From Platycnemis pennipes (lineage: Eukaryota; Arthropoda; Insecta; Odonata; Platycnemididae), in assembly GCA_933228895.1 (NCBI GenBank), contig OW121856.1, positions 105,995,027 to 106,059,026 of the forward strand: a DNA stretch of 64,000 bases, given 5' to 3'. Position 1 is the stretch's first letter; each line of letters begins with the position of its first letter. The position numbers and the translations under genes were made by a program. Of the stretch, positions 54,306 through 64,000 are shown piece by piece. The notes below the pieces were generated by a model. The model was not told where the DNA came from. It searched no databases and saw only the letters and a list, made by a program, of their open reading frames with translations.

Positions 54306-54590
54306 CAGAATACAGCAGTTAAATAAGATCAGGGAGATAAATTGTCGTGTCAATAGATTCAAAATGTCTGCTCTTGCAAGAACTAATCTATAAAGAGTGA
54401 GAGAGATTCGATTCGATACTTCAGTATTCATTACTTAATGGAAACATGGCGCCGGAAGAGAAAAGGTTTCCTTCGATCGCTGCTCAGTACAACAGGGTTA
54501 AAATTTAGGCTAAACCTTTTTAAGTAAATAAGAAGCTGATTTGTTTACAGATGACGTTACATATGTACTAAGATCCCCAGCATATTATTT
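54306..54590 (+). mobile_element. Old CR1 fragments (CR1-C-like)
   Basis: 54306-54400 recalls QLNKIREINCRVNRFKMS; 54480-54590 recalls LKFRLNLF..FTDDVTYVLRSPAYY, in inverted order relative to the protein. Two pieces, possibly rearranged. Confidence 0.55.
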
Positions 54591-54591
54591 A

Positions 54592-55832
54592 AATTTAAAT
54601 ATCTTGGAATAAGACTGACACATGATCTTTCCTGGGGTAAACACATTCGTGAAATAATGGGTCAAGTTAATCGTAAACTGGGTTTCATCAAAAGAGTATT
54701 GGGTAAATGTGACGATCATGTACGAGAATTCAGCTACTTTTCCCTTGTTAGACCTCATTTGGAATATGCTGCCAGTGTATGGGATCCCTACGAAATCGGT
54801 CTAAGTAATGAACTTGAACGTGTGCAGCGAAGATCGGCAAGATTTGTAAAGGGACGGTATGATAACCTTACTAACGTAACCAGTCTATTAAATGAATTAA
54901 ATTGGGAATCATTATCAGATCGCTGGTTGAAATTTAGACTTAATCTCTTAAATAAATTCCAAGGCAATATTTTCAGTGATGATGTTAAAAATATTTTACG
55001 AACCCCAACTTTCTATGGCAGACTGGGCCATAATCACAAAATTAGAGAAATAGATTGCCGAACCGACCGATTTTAAATGTCCTTTTTCCCTCGAACAATT
55101 AGAGATACGAATAACGGTAAATATGTCCTATCGAAGAGTAGCAATGAATCGCATTGGTAGCTGCATGTTGGTATGAGTACTTAAAGCTAACCCTACTAAC
55201 AGAATGCTTTTGCAAGTTTGCTTTGCAATTTCTATCTTTTTTAAATAGTGTAGTTCTGACTACTATATTAATACTAATACTTTTTTATGCATGATATGTA
55301 GTGCATGTTTGGTGAGAAATTACCCCCTGCCACACACCCTTCTACATCTATATAATACCCTGCAAGCCACCACAAAGGTATGTGGCAGGGGGTGATTACT
55401 CACCAAACATGCACTACGTATCATGTATAAAAAAGGAATAGTATTTATATACTAGTCAGAACTTCACTATTTAAAAAAGATAGAAATTGCAAAGCAAACT
55501 TGCAAAAACATTCTGTTAGTAGGGTTAGCTTTAAGTACTCATACCAACATGCAGCTACCAATGCTATTCATTTCTACTCTCCGATAGGACATATTTACCG
55601 TTATTCGTATCTCTAATTGGGCGAGGGAAAAAGGACATTTTGAAACTGTCAGTTCGGCAATCAATTTCTCTAACTTTATGATTATGGTCCAGTCTGCCAT
55701 AGTAAGTTGGGGTCCGCAATATATTTTTAACATCATCACTGAAAATATTTCCTTGGAATTTGTTTAAGAGATTAAGTCTAAATTTCAAAACCCTTGTGGT
55801 GGCTTTCAGGGTATTATGTAGATGTAGATATA
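54592..55832 (+). mobile_element. CR1-A copy split by a CR1-A insertion
   Basis: From the codons YLGIRLTHDLSWGKH through an open 139-codon frame to RTDRF (stop at 55074 from a one-base change), 3' UTR and terminus. At 55342-55789 a minus-strand CR1-A is inserted between CACACACCCTT and GTGGTGGC; the tail ends at ~55832. Confidence 0.9.
55342..55789 (-). mobile_element. CR1-A insertion (448 bp) with 6-bp target duplication
   Basis: Minus-strand tail complement, 3' UTR and an open 74-codon end (KFRLNLLNKFQG to SESRNE). ACCCTT flanks it at 55336-55341 and 55790-55795, inside the terminal stem-loop block of the host CR1-A. Confidence 0.92.
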
Positions 55833-56460
55833 GATTATGCTAGGTTTGATCAGATTAACCATATTAAAGAGGTAGGTTATAGTACCGACAGATTTAAAAT
55901 GTCATTGATCCCGCGTACCTTAAGAGAGCGCAACAGGCAGCATAGCAAACGATCAGGTAGGCAAAAAATTGTTTGAGCAGTCTAGATGTTTAAGCATTGC
56001 ACACATGCATGATTGTAAAACACCGATAAATATATTCGGGAAAATATTTTTCCAACCCGTAATCAATTTATTAATATATAGTTACTTACCACCAAGTTAC
56101 ACGTGTCCATTATACGTAATACGTCTCCATGACATATAAACTTTATAGGTAAGGTAAATAAGTTCACTTTATAAAATTCCACAGATTTATTAAAACCGAC
56201 TCAGGTTTCGACTTACGCAGTCATCATCCACCAGTCAGCCCTTGATAATGACGGTGTAAGTCGAAACCTAGGTCGGTTTTAATAAATCTGTGGAATTATA
56301 CAAAGTGGACTTATTTACGTTATCAATATGTGGTTCCACGAAGTCAAGCCTAGCAATTTGTTATATAGCATTTTAGGTCTTATATGCATGTAAGTAGTGC
56401 ATATTTGGCGATATTAACCCCCTGCCACACACCCTCGCGGTGGGTTGCAGAGTATTACGT
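55833..56460 (+). mobile_element. CR1-C copy carrying a fold-back insertion
   Basis: Coding end YARFDQINHIKEVGYSTDRF, SLIPRTLRERNRQHSKRSG, then a CR1-C 3' UTR, interrupted at 56154-56318, and a terminus at ~56415-56460 (CCCCCTGCCACACACCCTCG, CGGTGGGTTGCAGAG). Confidence 0.75.
56154..56318. mobile_element. Fold-back element 5 (165 bp) with hammerhead-like core
   Basis: 63-bp arms (56154-56216 and 56256-56318) pair with few mismatches. The minus strand centre reads GGATGATGACT GCGTA AGTCGAAACC, the plus strand GATAATGACGGTGTAAGTCGAAACC: GAAA is intact, the CUGANGA side is imperfect. Confidence 0.7.
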
Positions 56461-56656
56461 GGATTTAGAGGTAAAAGGGTGTTTTTATTTATGCTCAGAG
56501 GCCATCGGTCATGCCCTGATAAACACTTGATCTCGGCGATCTATTATTCAGACACACGCACACACAAATGCGATTTGAGAGCTTGCGTGGCCAAATTCTG
56601 TGAAATTCAGTATTCACGCTGCTGGCGCTACTTCCCCAGAGAGATCGAATGAATAA

Positions 56657-57188
56657 CGTTTGATCACAGAACTAGACAGTGTGCAGCGTAGAGCAGCTAG
56701 GTTCGTTAAAAATGTGTTACGATAGGTTGAATAGCGTTTCAGAATTATCAAAAGAATTAGGGTGGGAATCATTATCAGAGCGTAGGTTAAAATACAGATT
56801 AAATCTATTAGAGGAATTTAAATCGGATAGCTTCTCTGAAGATGTTAGGCACATATTAAAAACACCAGCGTATTATGCTAGATTCGACCAGATAAATAAG
56901 ATTAGAGAGATAGATTGTCGTACCGATAGATTCAAAATGGCATTTTTCCCCCGTACTATAAGAGAACAGAATAGGCAGCATAGCAATGGGATAGGTAGGT
57001 AAAATATTTTAGAGTAGTCTGTAGTGCATGATGCATGTATTAATCCCTTGAATGCTATAGATACTAACAATCTAGTTGCATGAGAACCTATAGTTGCTTG
57101 TTTGCATGTTAGTAGTGCATGCTTGGTGATCTTTACCCCCTGCCACACACCCTTGCGGTGGATTGCAGGGTATCGTGTAGATGTAGAT
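56657..57188 (+). mobile_element. CR1-B, 5'-truncated copy
   Basis: From ITELDSVQRRAARFVK codons (with a one-base frame shift near 56710), open frame 56679-57002 (LSERRLKYRLNLLEEFKSD, AFFPRTIREQNRQHSNG), CR1-B 3' UTR, terminus and tail. Confidence 0.9.
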
Positions 57189-57930
57189 GAGATCCCTTTG
57201 TGGAAGCTGAAAACACGTTCCCTCCTGAAGTCGAACCCGGGACTTTACGATCATTGGCACCCGAAAACGCACCTGAAGGACAAATCATTTTGCCTACTTT
57301 TGGCGCGGCCCATTGTGTATCCACCTTTTGGACTGGGTTCGCAATGCTCCCGAGTGAAAAGCATCTTGTCGGATACCTCGGTAGAACTTGTCACTCTTAG
57401 ATTTCCGTGTTCCCTCCTTGCGAGGCGATCCATTAGTCACCCGTCCCCAAGAATGCGCCGCAAAGAGAGTCCATTTGTCACGCCACCGAGTTGAATGGCG
57501 CTCGCTCCTCTCCCACTAAACTCCCTCTCAAAGGCCAAGGAGACATTCACGGGTAGGAGCGATCACTGGGCCAAGCTGCCAGGCGTCCTTTGCCGCTGTC
57601 AGTTATTTCTAAGGATTGTTCCCAGCATGCTCGATTGTCATCCGAAACGTTGAATGCACAACTTTCCTTGAATTCGGTCGTCATATATTATGCCCAGTGA
57701 ACATCGCTCTCGGTCGTAACATATCGTATTGGAAATTTTCAGAGCATTAGCTGCATGGGTGACTTCCATGTCCCCACATTGCCAGACCATTAGCGTTATA
57801 CATAGGCGGACCCAAAAGTATCCGGAATTCCTAATTTTAACCAGGTGTATTTAGTTTTTCGTGGTGCTGAAACTAGTCACGCTCAAAATATCATTTAACA
57901 TGTTACCATGTAGTATACTAGTAAATTTGT
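57189..57930. other. Unassigned, GC-rich first half, with a tRNA-like SINE trace
   Basis: 57195-57265 contains, on the minus strand, GTCCCGGGTTCGACTTC, a pol III B-box-like core, suggesting a SINE head. No coding motif in the rest despite overlapping open frames. Confidence 0.35.
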
Positions 57931-57934
57931 GACC

Positions 57935-58450
57935 TTATTAGCGTAATCAGTCTATTAAATGAATTAAATTGGGAATCATTGTCAGATCACAGGTTCAAAT
58001 TTAGACTTAATCTCTTAAACAAATTCCAAGACCATATTTTCAGTGATGATGCTAAAAATATTTTGCGAACCCCAACTTACTGTGGTAGACTGGACCATAA
58101 TCATAAAATTAGAGAAATAGATTGCCGAACTGACAGATTCAAAATGTCCTATTTTCCTCATATAATTAGGGATATGAATAATGGTAAATATATCCAGTAC
58201 GAGTGTAGCAAGGTATAACATTGGTAGCTGCATGTTCGGTTTAAGGACTTGAAGCTAACCCAACTAACAGCATGTTTTTGCATGCATGCTTAGCTATTTT
58301 TATCTTTTTTTAAATAGTTTAGATAGAAGAGTATATATATACTTTTCCTTTTAAATGCATGATATGTAGTGCTTGTTTGGTAAGAATTCACCCCCTGCCA
58401 CACATATTTATGGTGGCTTGCAGGGTAATATGTAGATGTACATAGATGTA
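57935..58450 (+). mobile_element. CR1-A, 5'-truncated copy
   Basis: From ISVISLLNELNWESLSD codons, open frame 57979-58218 (FRLNLLNKFQDHIFSDD, SYFPHIIRDMNNGKYIQ), 3' UTR and terminus (GGCTTGCAGGGTAATATGTA). Confidence 0.88.
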
Positions 58451-58477
58451 GATGTAAATTTCTGCATGACAATATTG

Positions 58478-58552
58478 TTTTTCGATGATCTTCACCCCCT
58501 GCCACACACCCTCACGTTGACTTGCAGGGTATTGCGTAGATGCAGATGTAGA
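58478..58552 (+). mobile_element. CR1-B/C tail-only fragment
   Basis: GATCTTCACCCCCTGCCACA, then CACCCTCACGTTGACTTGCA and GGGTATTGCGTAGATGCAG. About 75 bp, directly after the previous CR1-A tail. Confidence 0.72.
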
Positions 58553-59170
58553 AGTGCTCCCTACTTGAGTTAATGCACTTGACCAACCTTTTATTCCAGT
58601 TTTCAAAGCATTTTCTTTAAATTCATCTTCTCCGATGCCTTTCAAAGCCTCCATCGTTTTTTATTTCACCATGTCAATATCCGGAAAACATTTTCTTTTC
58701 AAGTCCCTTTTGGTTCCGAGGAACAGAATAATGACACAAGGTGCAAAATCAGGCGAGTCAGGATGGTGGGGCAACGGAGTCATGCTTCTTCAGTTCAGTC
58801 AGCACAAACCAAATTGGCTAACACTTGTTTCGTTTTCAAACATTTCGTTGTCAACATTCGTTAAATTGATCTCCATGACATCCCAGATAACTCAGCCAGT
58901 TCAGCAATGCTCCGCCTTCAACCTTCGTGCCCAAGTTCGTTAATTTTTGCGACGTTTTCAACGGTCCATGAGATTATTGGACACCCAGTGAGAAGAAGAT
59001 TGTCAATTGACATTTCTCCACTTCTGAAACCAATAAACCACTCATCCACCTTGCTTTTTCCTAAATCATTCTCTTTGTAACCTGTTTTAAGCATAACAAC
59101 AGTTTTCGCACCATTTTTCTCGTGCAGGAATCAAAATTTCACGACCACGCATTGCTCACGAGAATCCACC
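58553..59170 (-). pseudogene. mariner-like transposase, centre deleted and inactivated
   Basis: Minus-strand translation gives a mariner N-terminal DNA-binding part (VVMLKTGYKENDLGKSKV, DEWFIGFRSGEMSIDN, ENVAKINELGHEG, stop, RRSIAELAELSGMSWRSI). It then jumps to the C-terminus: LPHHPDSPDFAPCVIILF, CFPDIDMVK, MEALKGIGEDEF and FENWNKRLVKCI. The catalytic centre between them, with the first two Asp, is missing, and the third (normally APCD) is APCV. Several stops and frame changes. No terminal inverted repeats seen; CR1 sequence abuts both sides. Family placement comes from known mariner motif order. Confidence 0.75.
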
Positions 59171-59252
59171 ATGCCAAAAGACGTCAAATGCACAAAACAG
59201 CTCTAACTATAAAATTCACAGGCACTATGCATGATGCACAATGCACAAAATA

Positions 59253-60695
59253 TGCATGTGATAGGTCCACTCCTGTTCCTTTCGTACATAAATGATATCA
59301 ATAAGGTGGTAAAAAGTAAGCTTCGTCTATTTGCCGATGACGCAGTAGTGTACAGGCGAATACTATGCCCAAACGATAAAGAATACTTAAATGATGACCT
59401 ACAAGCAATTAAAAAAAGGTGTGATACATGGCAGTTAGAATTAAACTTTAAAAAATGTCTTGTAATGAATTTTTGGAAAAAAAATAGCTCTCATCTTAGC
59501 ACTTACAAAATAAGTAATAATGAATCAACAAACGTGGAATCCATTAAATATATTGGAATAAGACTGACACATGGTCTTTCCTGGAGTAAACACATACGTG
59601 AAATAATGGGTCAAGCGAATCGTAAACTGGGATTCGTCAAAAGAGTACTGGGTAAATGTGATGATCATGTACGAGAAATCAGCTACTTTTCCCTTGTTAG
59701 ACCTCATTTGGAATACGCTGCCTCCATACGAAATCGGTCTAAATAATGAACGTGTGCAGCGAAGATCGGCAAGATTTGTAAAGGGACGGTATGCTAACCT
59801 TATTAGCGTAACCAGTCTAAATAATGAACCCATTTCCGCCCACCGTAACCATCTGGCTACACCTTGAGGCGCCGAGTGTATGACGCTCTGTAGGATGAAC
59901 TGTAAACTTTATCCTAATAAACTTATCAATACTGCATAGTTGAAGGTCACGATCACCAGGCGCAAGTGCTATTTTGTTTTGGAAGCTGGTCGGGGCGAGA
60001 ATCTAGATTGGGAATCATTGTCAGAATGCAGGTTGACATTTAGACTTAATCTCTTAAACAAATTCCAAGACCATATTCTCAGTGATGATGTTAAAAATAT
60101 TTTGCGAACCTCAACTTACTATGGTAGACTAGACCATAATCACAAAAATAGAGAAATTGATTGCCGAACTGACAGATTCAAAATGTCCTTTTTTCCTCGT
60201 ACTATTAGAGATATGAATAACGGTAAATATATCCAGTACGAGTGTAGCATAGGTAGTAGAATGTTGGTACAAGGACTTTAAGCTAACCCAACTAAATGAA
60301 ATAAGTTCACTTGTAACCTAGACATAATCACCTGTAGACTAGACCATAATCACAAAAAATAGAGAAATTGATTGCCGAACTGACAGATTCAAAATGTCCT
60401 TTTTTCCTCGTACTATTAGAGATATGAATAACGGTAAATATATCCAGTACGAGTGTAGCAATGGATAACATTGGTAGCTGCATGTTGGTATAAGGACTTG
60501 AAGCAAACCCAACTAACAGCATGTTTTGCATGTTTGCGTTGCTGTTTTTTATCTTTTTTAAATAGTGTAGTTTAGAACCGTATATAAATACTAATCCTTT
60601 TTTATGCATGATATGTAGTGCATGTTTGGTGGGAATTCACCCCCTGCCACACACCTTTATGGTGGCTTGCAGGGTATTATGTAGATGTAGATGAA
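59253..60695 (+). mobile_element. CR1-A copy with an unknown insert and an internal tandem duplication
   Basis: It starts in the RT (VIGPLLFLSYINDI, RLFADDAVVYRR) and is open to ~59746. At ~59828-60004 an unrelated ~177-bp sequence interrupts it. The C-terminus follows, then the 3' UTR to CCAACTAAATGAAATAAGTT. Then 60334-60460 repeats 60124-60249 almost exactly before the final 3' UTR and tail. Confidence 0.85.
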
Positions 60696-60699
60696 AGGC

Positions 60700-60740
60700 T
60701 TCACCCGGATTTGAACCCGGGTGAAACCGGGTGAACCCGG
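60700..60740 (-). other. tRNA T-arm-like sequence
   Basis: The minus strand reads CCCGGGTTCAAATCCGGGTG followed by AAGCC and TTTC: a T-arm with a pol III B-box. No full cloverleaf could be drawn upstream, where GGTTCACCCGGTTTCACCCG repeats instead. Probably a SINE remnant. Confidence 0.3.
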
Positions 60741-60744
60741 AACC

Positions 60745-61240
60745 GAACCACATTTCAAATGCTGCCAGGCTTGACTTATCTGTTGTTGTTATCGTCCATG
60801 CTTCAATGCCACATAGTGAAATGCTTCAGATGAATGCTCTAATGAAATGTTTCCTTACTTCCGTGCTTGCATTTGCAGGTGTGAGCAGAATCGTATTTTG
60901 GGAAAGTGCTCTTTTTCCCTGGGCTATTCTACTAGCTATTTCGTCCATCGCGACGAAGTTTACTCGACTTCATCGTTGATGGTTACTCTACTTCCCAGGT
61001 AAGAAAACTCTTCCACCTCCTCAATTTTTTTGTTTTTCTAGTTTAACATTTGTCATAACTCTTTTTCTCCTACTGAATATCTACCAATACATTACTAGTA
61101 GGTTTCTCTCTATCGATCTTCTGGTGATATATGATCATTGTCCTTTCCATATTTCTTAGTCTCGTCTTTAAATATCTTTCTATCTCTGCCGCTAATATCA
61201 AAAGCTCGTTGCTAAGATACTTCGAAGAAAGAAATTTGGT
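60745..61240 (-). pseudogene. Third RTE-like remnant
   Basis: Broken minus-strand frames: FSYLGSRVTI-like start, then NASTEVRKHFIRAFI, SISLCGIEAWTITTTDKSSL and AAFEMWF, the same domain as in the other RTE fragments but from a different family. Many stops. Confidence 0.6.
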
Positions 61241-61249
61241 AGAATCCTA

Positions 61250-61834
61250 TTTGAATGCACGTCAGTTTGTCTCATGCCTGCCGTAGCTCGGCACACGACC
61301 TACCGTGGGACCGAACTCTGGCCTCCCACGCCCGGAAGAGGCCTCCACGCAGCTTAGCCAATCGCGACAGCCCCCGACGTCCAATCGTATGCGCTTCAGA
61401 TCACGTGGGGCACGACTTGATTCGGGGCGACACTGAGAAGAGGAGGGAGTGATCCGTCACTGAGAGACTCCCATCTCAATAAGACATTCTCCTTGTGCCG
61501 GCGAAGGAGCCGTTGCGGGGTGAAGTAAGGTGGAACCAACAAGACACCACCACCAGCATCTGGCTGGTGCCTTGGAGAAAGTGGTCACGTGCTATGGGCT
61601 CCACTTGTTGCCCACAGAAGCTAAACATTTCCTTTCACAGACTTAAATGTTAATTCGAAATCACAGGGCATAGTCCTCGCATTGATCCGAAGATAGACAA
61701 CGTGGGCTATCGGTAAACCTCAAAGAGAATGGATTCTGTTCTCGATCCACTATCACAGAACCAATGGTGGTTCTTTACAATTCATACAGTTATAAAATCG
61801 CCATAAGCTACAGATTGGGTCCACAGATTATAAC
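61250..61834. other. Unassigned, GC-rich first half
   Basis: 61255-61620 is GC-rich with CCAAT and CACGTG words and a CACCAGC/GCTGGTG hairpin near 61550. No coding motif. Possible regulatory island. Confidence 0.35.
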
Positions 61835-62375
61835 AATGGGGGCGTTTACTCGGAACCGAAATCGCAATTTTGTACACGAAATCGTTAGATGGAAACAAAA
61901 AAAGAATTTTAGTGAAAAAATTTAATCTTCTAACCACAGCCATTCACTCATAAATCAACAATTAAAATAAGCAAAAGTGACGCCCACCGAAAAAGCTGCT
62001 TCGATGTCATTGATGTCATTTTCCTCCCATTCTTGATTGCTTTTAGGGGAAGGGAAGGGAGTGGAGGGGGGTTCTCGGAAGTTCTGCTCGCACAGATGCT
62101 GTCGCAACTGTTCCTATTGGCAGAGTCAGCCTTGTCCTCCTCCCCTTAGCGATAAGGCGAAGTAACTTCGCGGGCTCAGTTGTGATTGGACGAAGTCGAT
62201 ATACGTCAGAGGGGTCACCACGCCCACTTTTCCGAAAGGGTTAAAAACATTACTTTTTTGCCGCTTATAACTCGGGAAATAATTGTCGGATCTAAAAACG
62301 GAAAGATACGGGTCTTTCTATTTTACAAACTCTATCAGATCCAGCAATAAAAAGAATATGGTAAAGGACCCCATT
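61835..62375 (+). mobile_element. TIR element 'GGGGC', copy 3 (541 bp, most complete)
   Basis: Left end AATGGGGGCGTTTACTCGG and right end GGTAAAGGACCCCATT are inverted repeats (13 of 15 bases). The interior matches copy 1 along its length (CGAAATCGTTAGATGGAAAC, CGCCCACCGAAAAAGCTGC, TGATTGGACGAAGTCGATA). No protein frame. Superfamily undetermined. Confidence 0.7.
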
Positions 62376-64000
62376 CTCACCGCGTCATTGTATTCCCATT
62401 GGCTAGCGCGCAAGGCTGAATTCCGCTGCGCGATCGAAAACTCGTGTTAATTTCCGGCGTCGCTGACTGTCGCAGAGTTTTTCAACGTATTTATCCCTAT
62501 GATTCATTTAATCTTGTGATATGGTTAACTAACGAAACTTCCAAGAAGATATTAGCTATTTTTCTACCCTAGAGCAAAAAATCGGTGGAAATAGGGACTA
62601 TCATTTTGTCCAGTTAACTAGGCCCGGACGGAGTTTGGATGGGTGGCCCCCTTTCCCACTTCTACCCTGGTGCTCTTGTCCCCTGTCAGCAAGTGGCGGG
62701 CAGGTTAAATGTGGGTTGGCACAATGGATCTAAAGAAGTCTAAGTGCCAGGGGGGCTCCAGAAGGCCCCCCCTCCATTTTACATTTACATTGTCCTGTAA
62801 ACAGAGAAAATATTCCTGTAGATCAATTACAATTATCATATGTCAAAGATAAGGTTTTTTCTGACAGACTGTCACATTATATTCCATAAAGCTATTAAAA
62901 AAGGTTCTGCAACCTCTTTGAGGTTGATAAATTGAGCGAAAAATTAATTCCGGCTTTTTGGTATTTCTTGTTCAACTTTAAGCCCTCGTATACTGTTTAT
63001 GCGCTATAAATATGAAAAATAAAATCATTCATCACATGTACCAATATATGTCGCGTCAATATGCAAAAGTTCGACTCCCAGATTCAAGAAAAAAATTTCT
63101 GGAATTTCGGAAAGCATTTTTCGTTTTCAGCTCACTGTGTGCCGGCATATTACCTAAATGAAGCGCGCGGGCACCCTGAACGAAAGACACCAAAGGGTCC
63201 AAAATTTAACGTTCATATCCGACGGACGGAGTACCGGACTTGAAGTACTTTTCACGATATCGCTCTCAAGTTTTAGTGGAAAATCCATCACCAGCGGAAA
63301 TTCCTATCACATTCTAAAATCCAAAATAAAATTTAATAGCGTAAAAATCTCTTTTTTCCACCTATAGCGTACGAATCTTATTCAACCTATATACGTGATG
63401 CATTTAAAGGCTTTTTATACCTATGTAAGGGCTATTCAATAGCTATCCTATTACAGATGATTAATGATTCGCAGGCGCCACCTCGAGTGTAAGAAACCTG
63501 ACCCGCCTCATAGCTGAAATACAGCTAATATTTTATTAACGGGAATTTTTCCTCAACTTTCGAAGGAAACTAGAAGCCTCAACAAACGGTATCGTTGGAG
63601 TGGATTCATCACCATGCCTCTGAAAGAAATTCCTGTATACAAAGGTGATGGATATTAACTCGGTGATTTTTAAGATGCTGTCTTCTTTAAAATGAGAATA
63701 TCTCCTCACACGGTAAACCTTTCCTTTCCCCCTTGTTCCGAAGCTAAGATGCGGTGCTTTCCACCCAAGCGGAGCCGTTCCACGGAACCCTGGCGCTAAC
63801 TCCCTTGGCGCCCCCCAGAGGGCGCTTCCAGGCGCCACCCTTTCCGCCCCAAATGGCTCCCCGCGCGACAGTTCTAGTATGATCAAAAGTTAACGCACTC
63901 CTCGCAAAACGTCAGTTGAGGTACGCCACTTGGAGAGCACAAATGCACAAATGCACTTCACATCATCGGCTGTGAACGAGAAGAATGGTGAAGAACTTAC
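62376..64000. other. Unassigned right end of window
   Basis: Mixed composition. A GGGGGGC../GCCCCCCC inverted pair lies near 62751-62772, and a GC-rich patch at 63720-63880 includes CCCAGAGGGCGC (63814-63825). No coding or transposon motif recognised. Confidence 0.4.

Noticed and set aside
60700..60740. Functional tRNA gene
   Set aside because: Only a T-arm-like half; upstream sequence is a CCGGGTGAA repeat rather than tRNA.

Overview
The window reads as a repeat-dense, AT-rich stretch of an arthropod (most likely insect) nuclear genome. This is inferred from the transposon types (CR1-like, RTE-like, I-like, mariner, hAT-like and Ty3/Gypsy-like remnants), from long AT-rich spacers, and from the absence of any operon-like coding. 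I found no host protein-coding gene, rRNA or intact tRNA gene that I can defend. Nearly everything recognisable is a transposable element, and many copies are nested in one another.

The dominant residents are CR1-like non-LTR retrotransposons that share one 3' end: a conserved CCCTGCC..GGTGGCTTGCAGGG block followed by a (TAGATG)n tail. I separate three subfamilies. CR1-A encodes the C-terminus ..SFFPRTIRD and includes young, nearly identical copies. CR1-B ends ..AFFPRTIREQNRQHS and its tail follows TATCGTG. CR1-C is older, with a different 3' UTR. One CR1-A copy, 12790-18846 (+), is complete. It has a 1.9-kb 5' UTR containing a two-unit tandem repeat, an ORF1 with a coiled coil and an SGNH/GDSL-esterase-like domain, and an ORF2 with intact endonuclease and reverse transcriptase. 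It ends in a short 3' UTR and tail. Its borders are certain because it splits an older minus-strand CR1-A copy (12575-12789 and 18847-19715). ORF1 and ORF2 overlap in the -1 frame at a perfect U UUU UUA heptamer, also present in the second long copy at the left edge (1-3538, minus).

Layout. 1-3.5 kb: long CR1-A copy with an 86-bp deletion. 3.6-12.8 kb: CR1 fragments, an RTE fragment, and two copies of an undescribed-looking TIR element. 12.8-18.8 kb: the complete CR1-A. 18.8-25.2 kb: old and nested CR1 copies with fold-back insertions. 25.4-26.8 kb: a fold-back element and a roughly 1-kb hAT-like element packed with ATATCGTGAT-type palindromes. 27-35.6 kb: RTE and CR1 fragments and a Gypsy-like protease remnant. 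36-39.8 kb: an ACTAGCTG-type interspersed repeat, an I-like RNase H/zinc-knuckle tail and a second RTE family. 40-49.5 kb: CR1 copies separated by long unassigned spacers. 49.6-51.5 kb: a fold-back element followed by a different LINE with an intact RT reading frame. 51.7-61.2 kb: CR1-A/B/C copies, a deleted mariner and a third RTE-like remnant. 61.8-62.4 kb: the best copy of the TIR element. The remainder is unassigned.

The most interesting signals are the ORF1/ORF2 frameshift heptamer in a CR1 element, and a set of fold-back insertions (two with clear target duplications) carrying hammerhead-ribozyme-like cores (CUGANGA, stem II, GAAA). Also notable are a recurrent 5' truncation point about 0.65-0.7 kb from the CR1 3' end, a CR1-A/CR1-B chimera, several precise target-site duplications, and a three-copy TIR family. 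All family assignments rest on motifs and on copy-to-copy comparison by eye.
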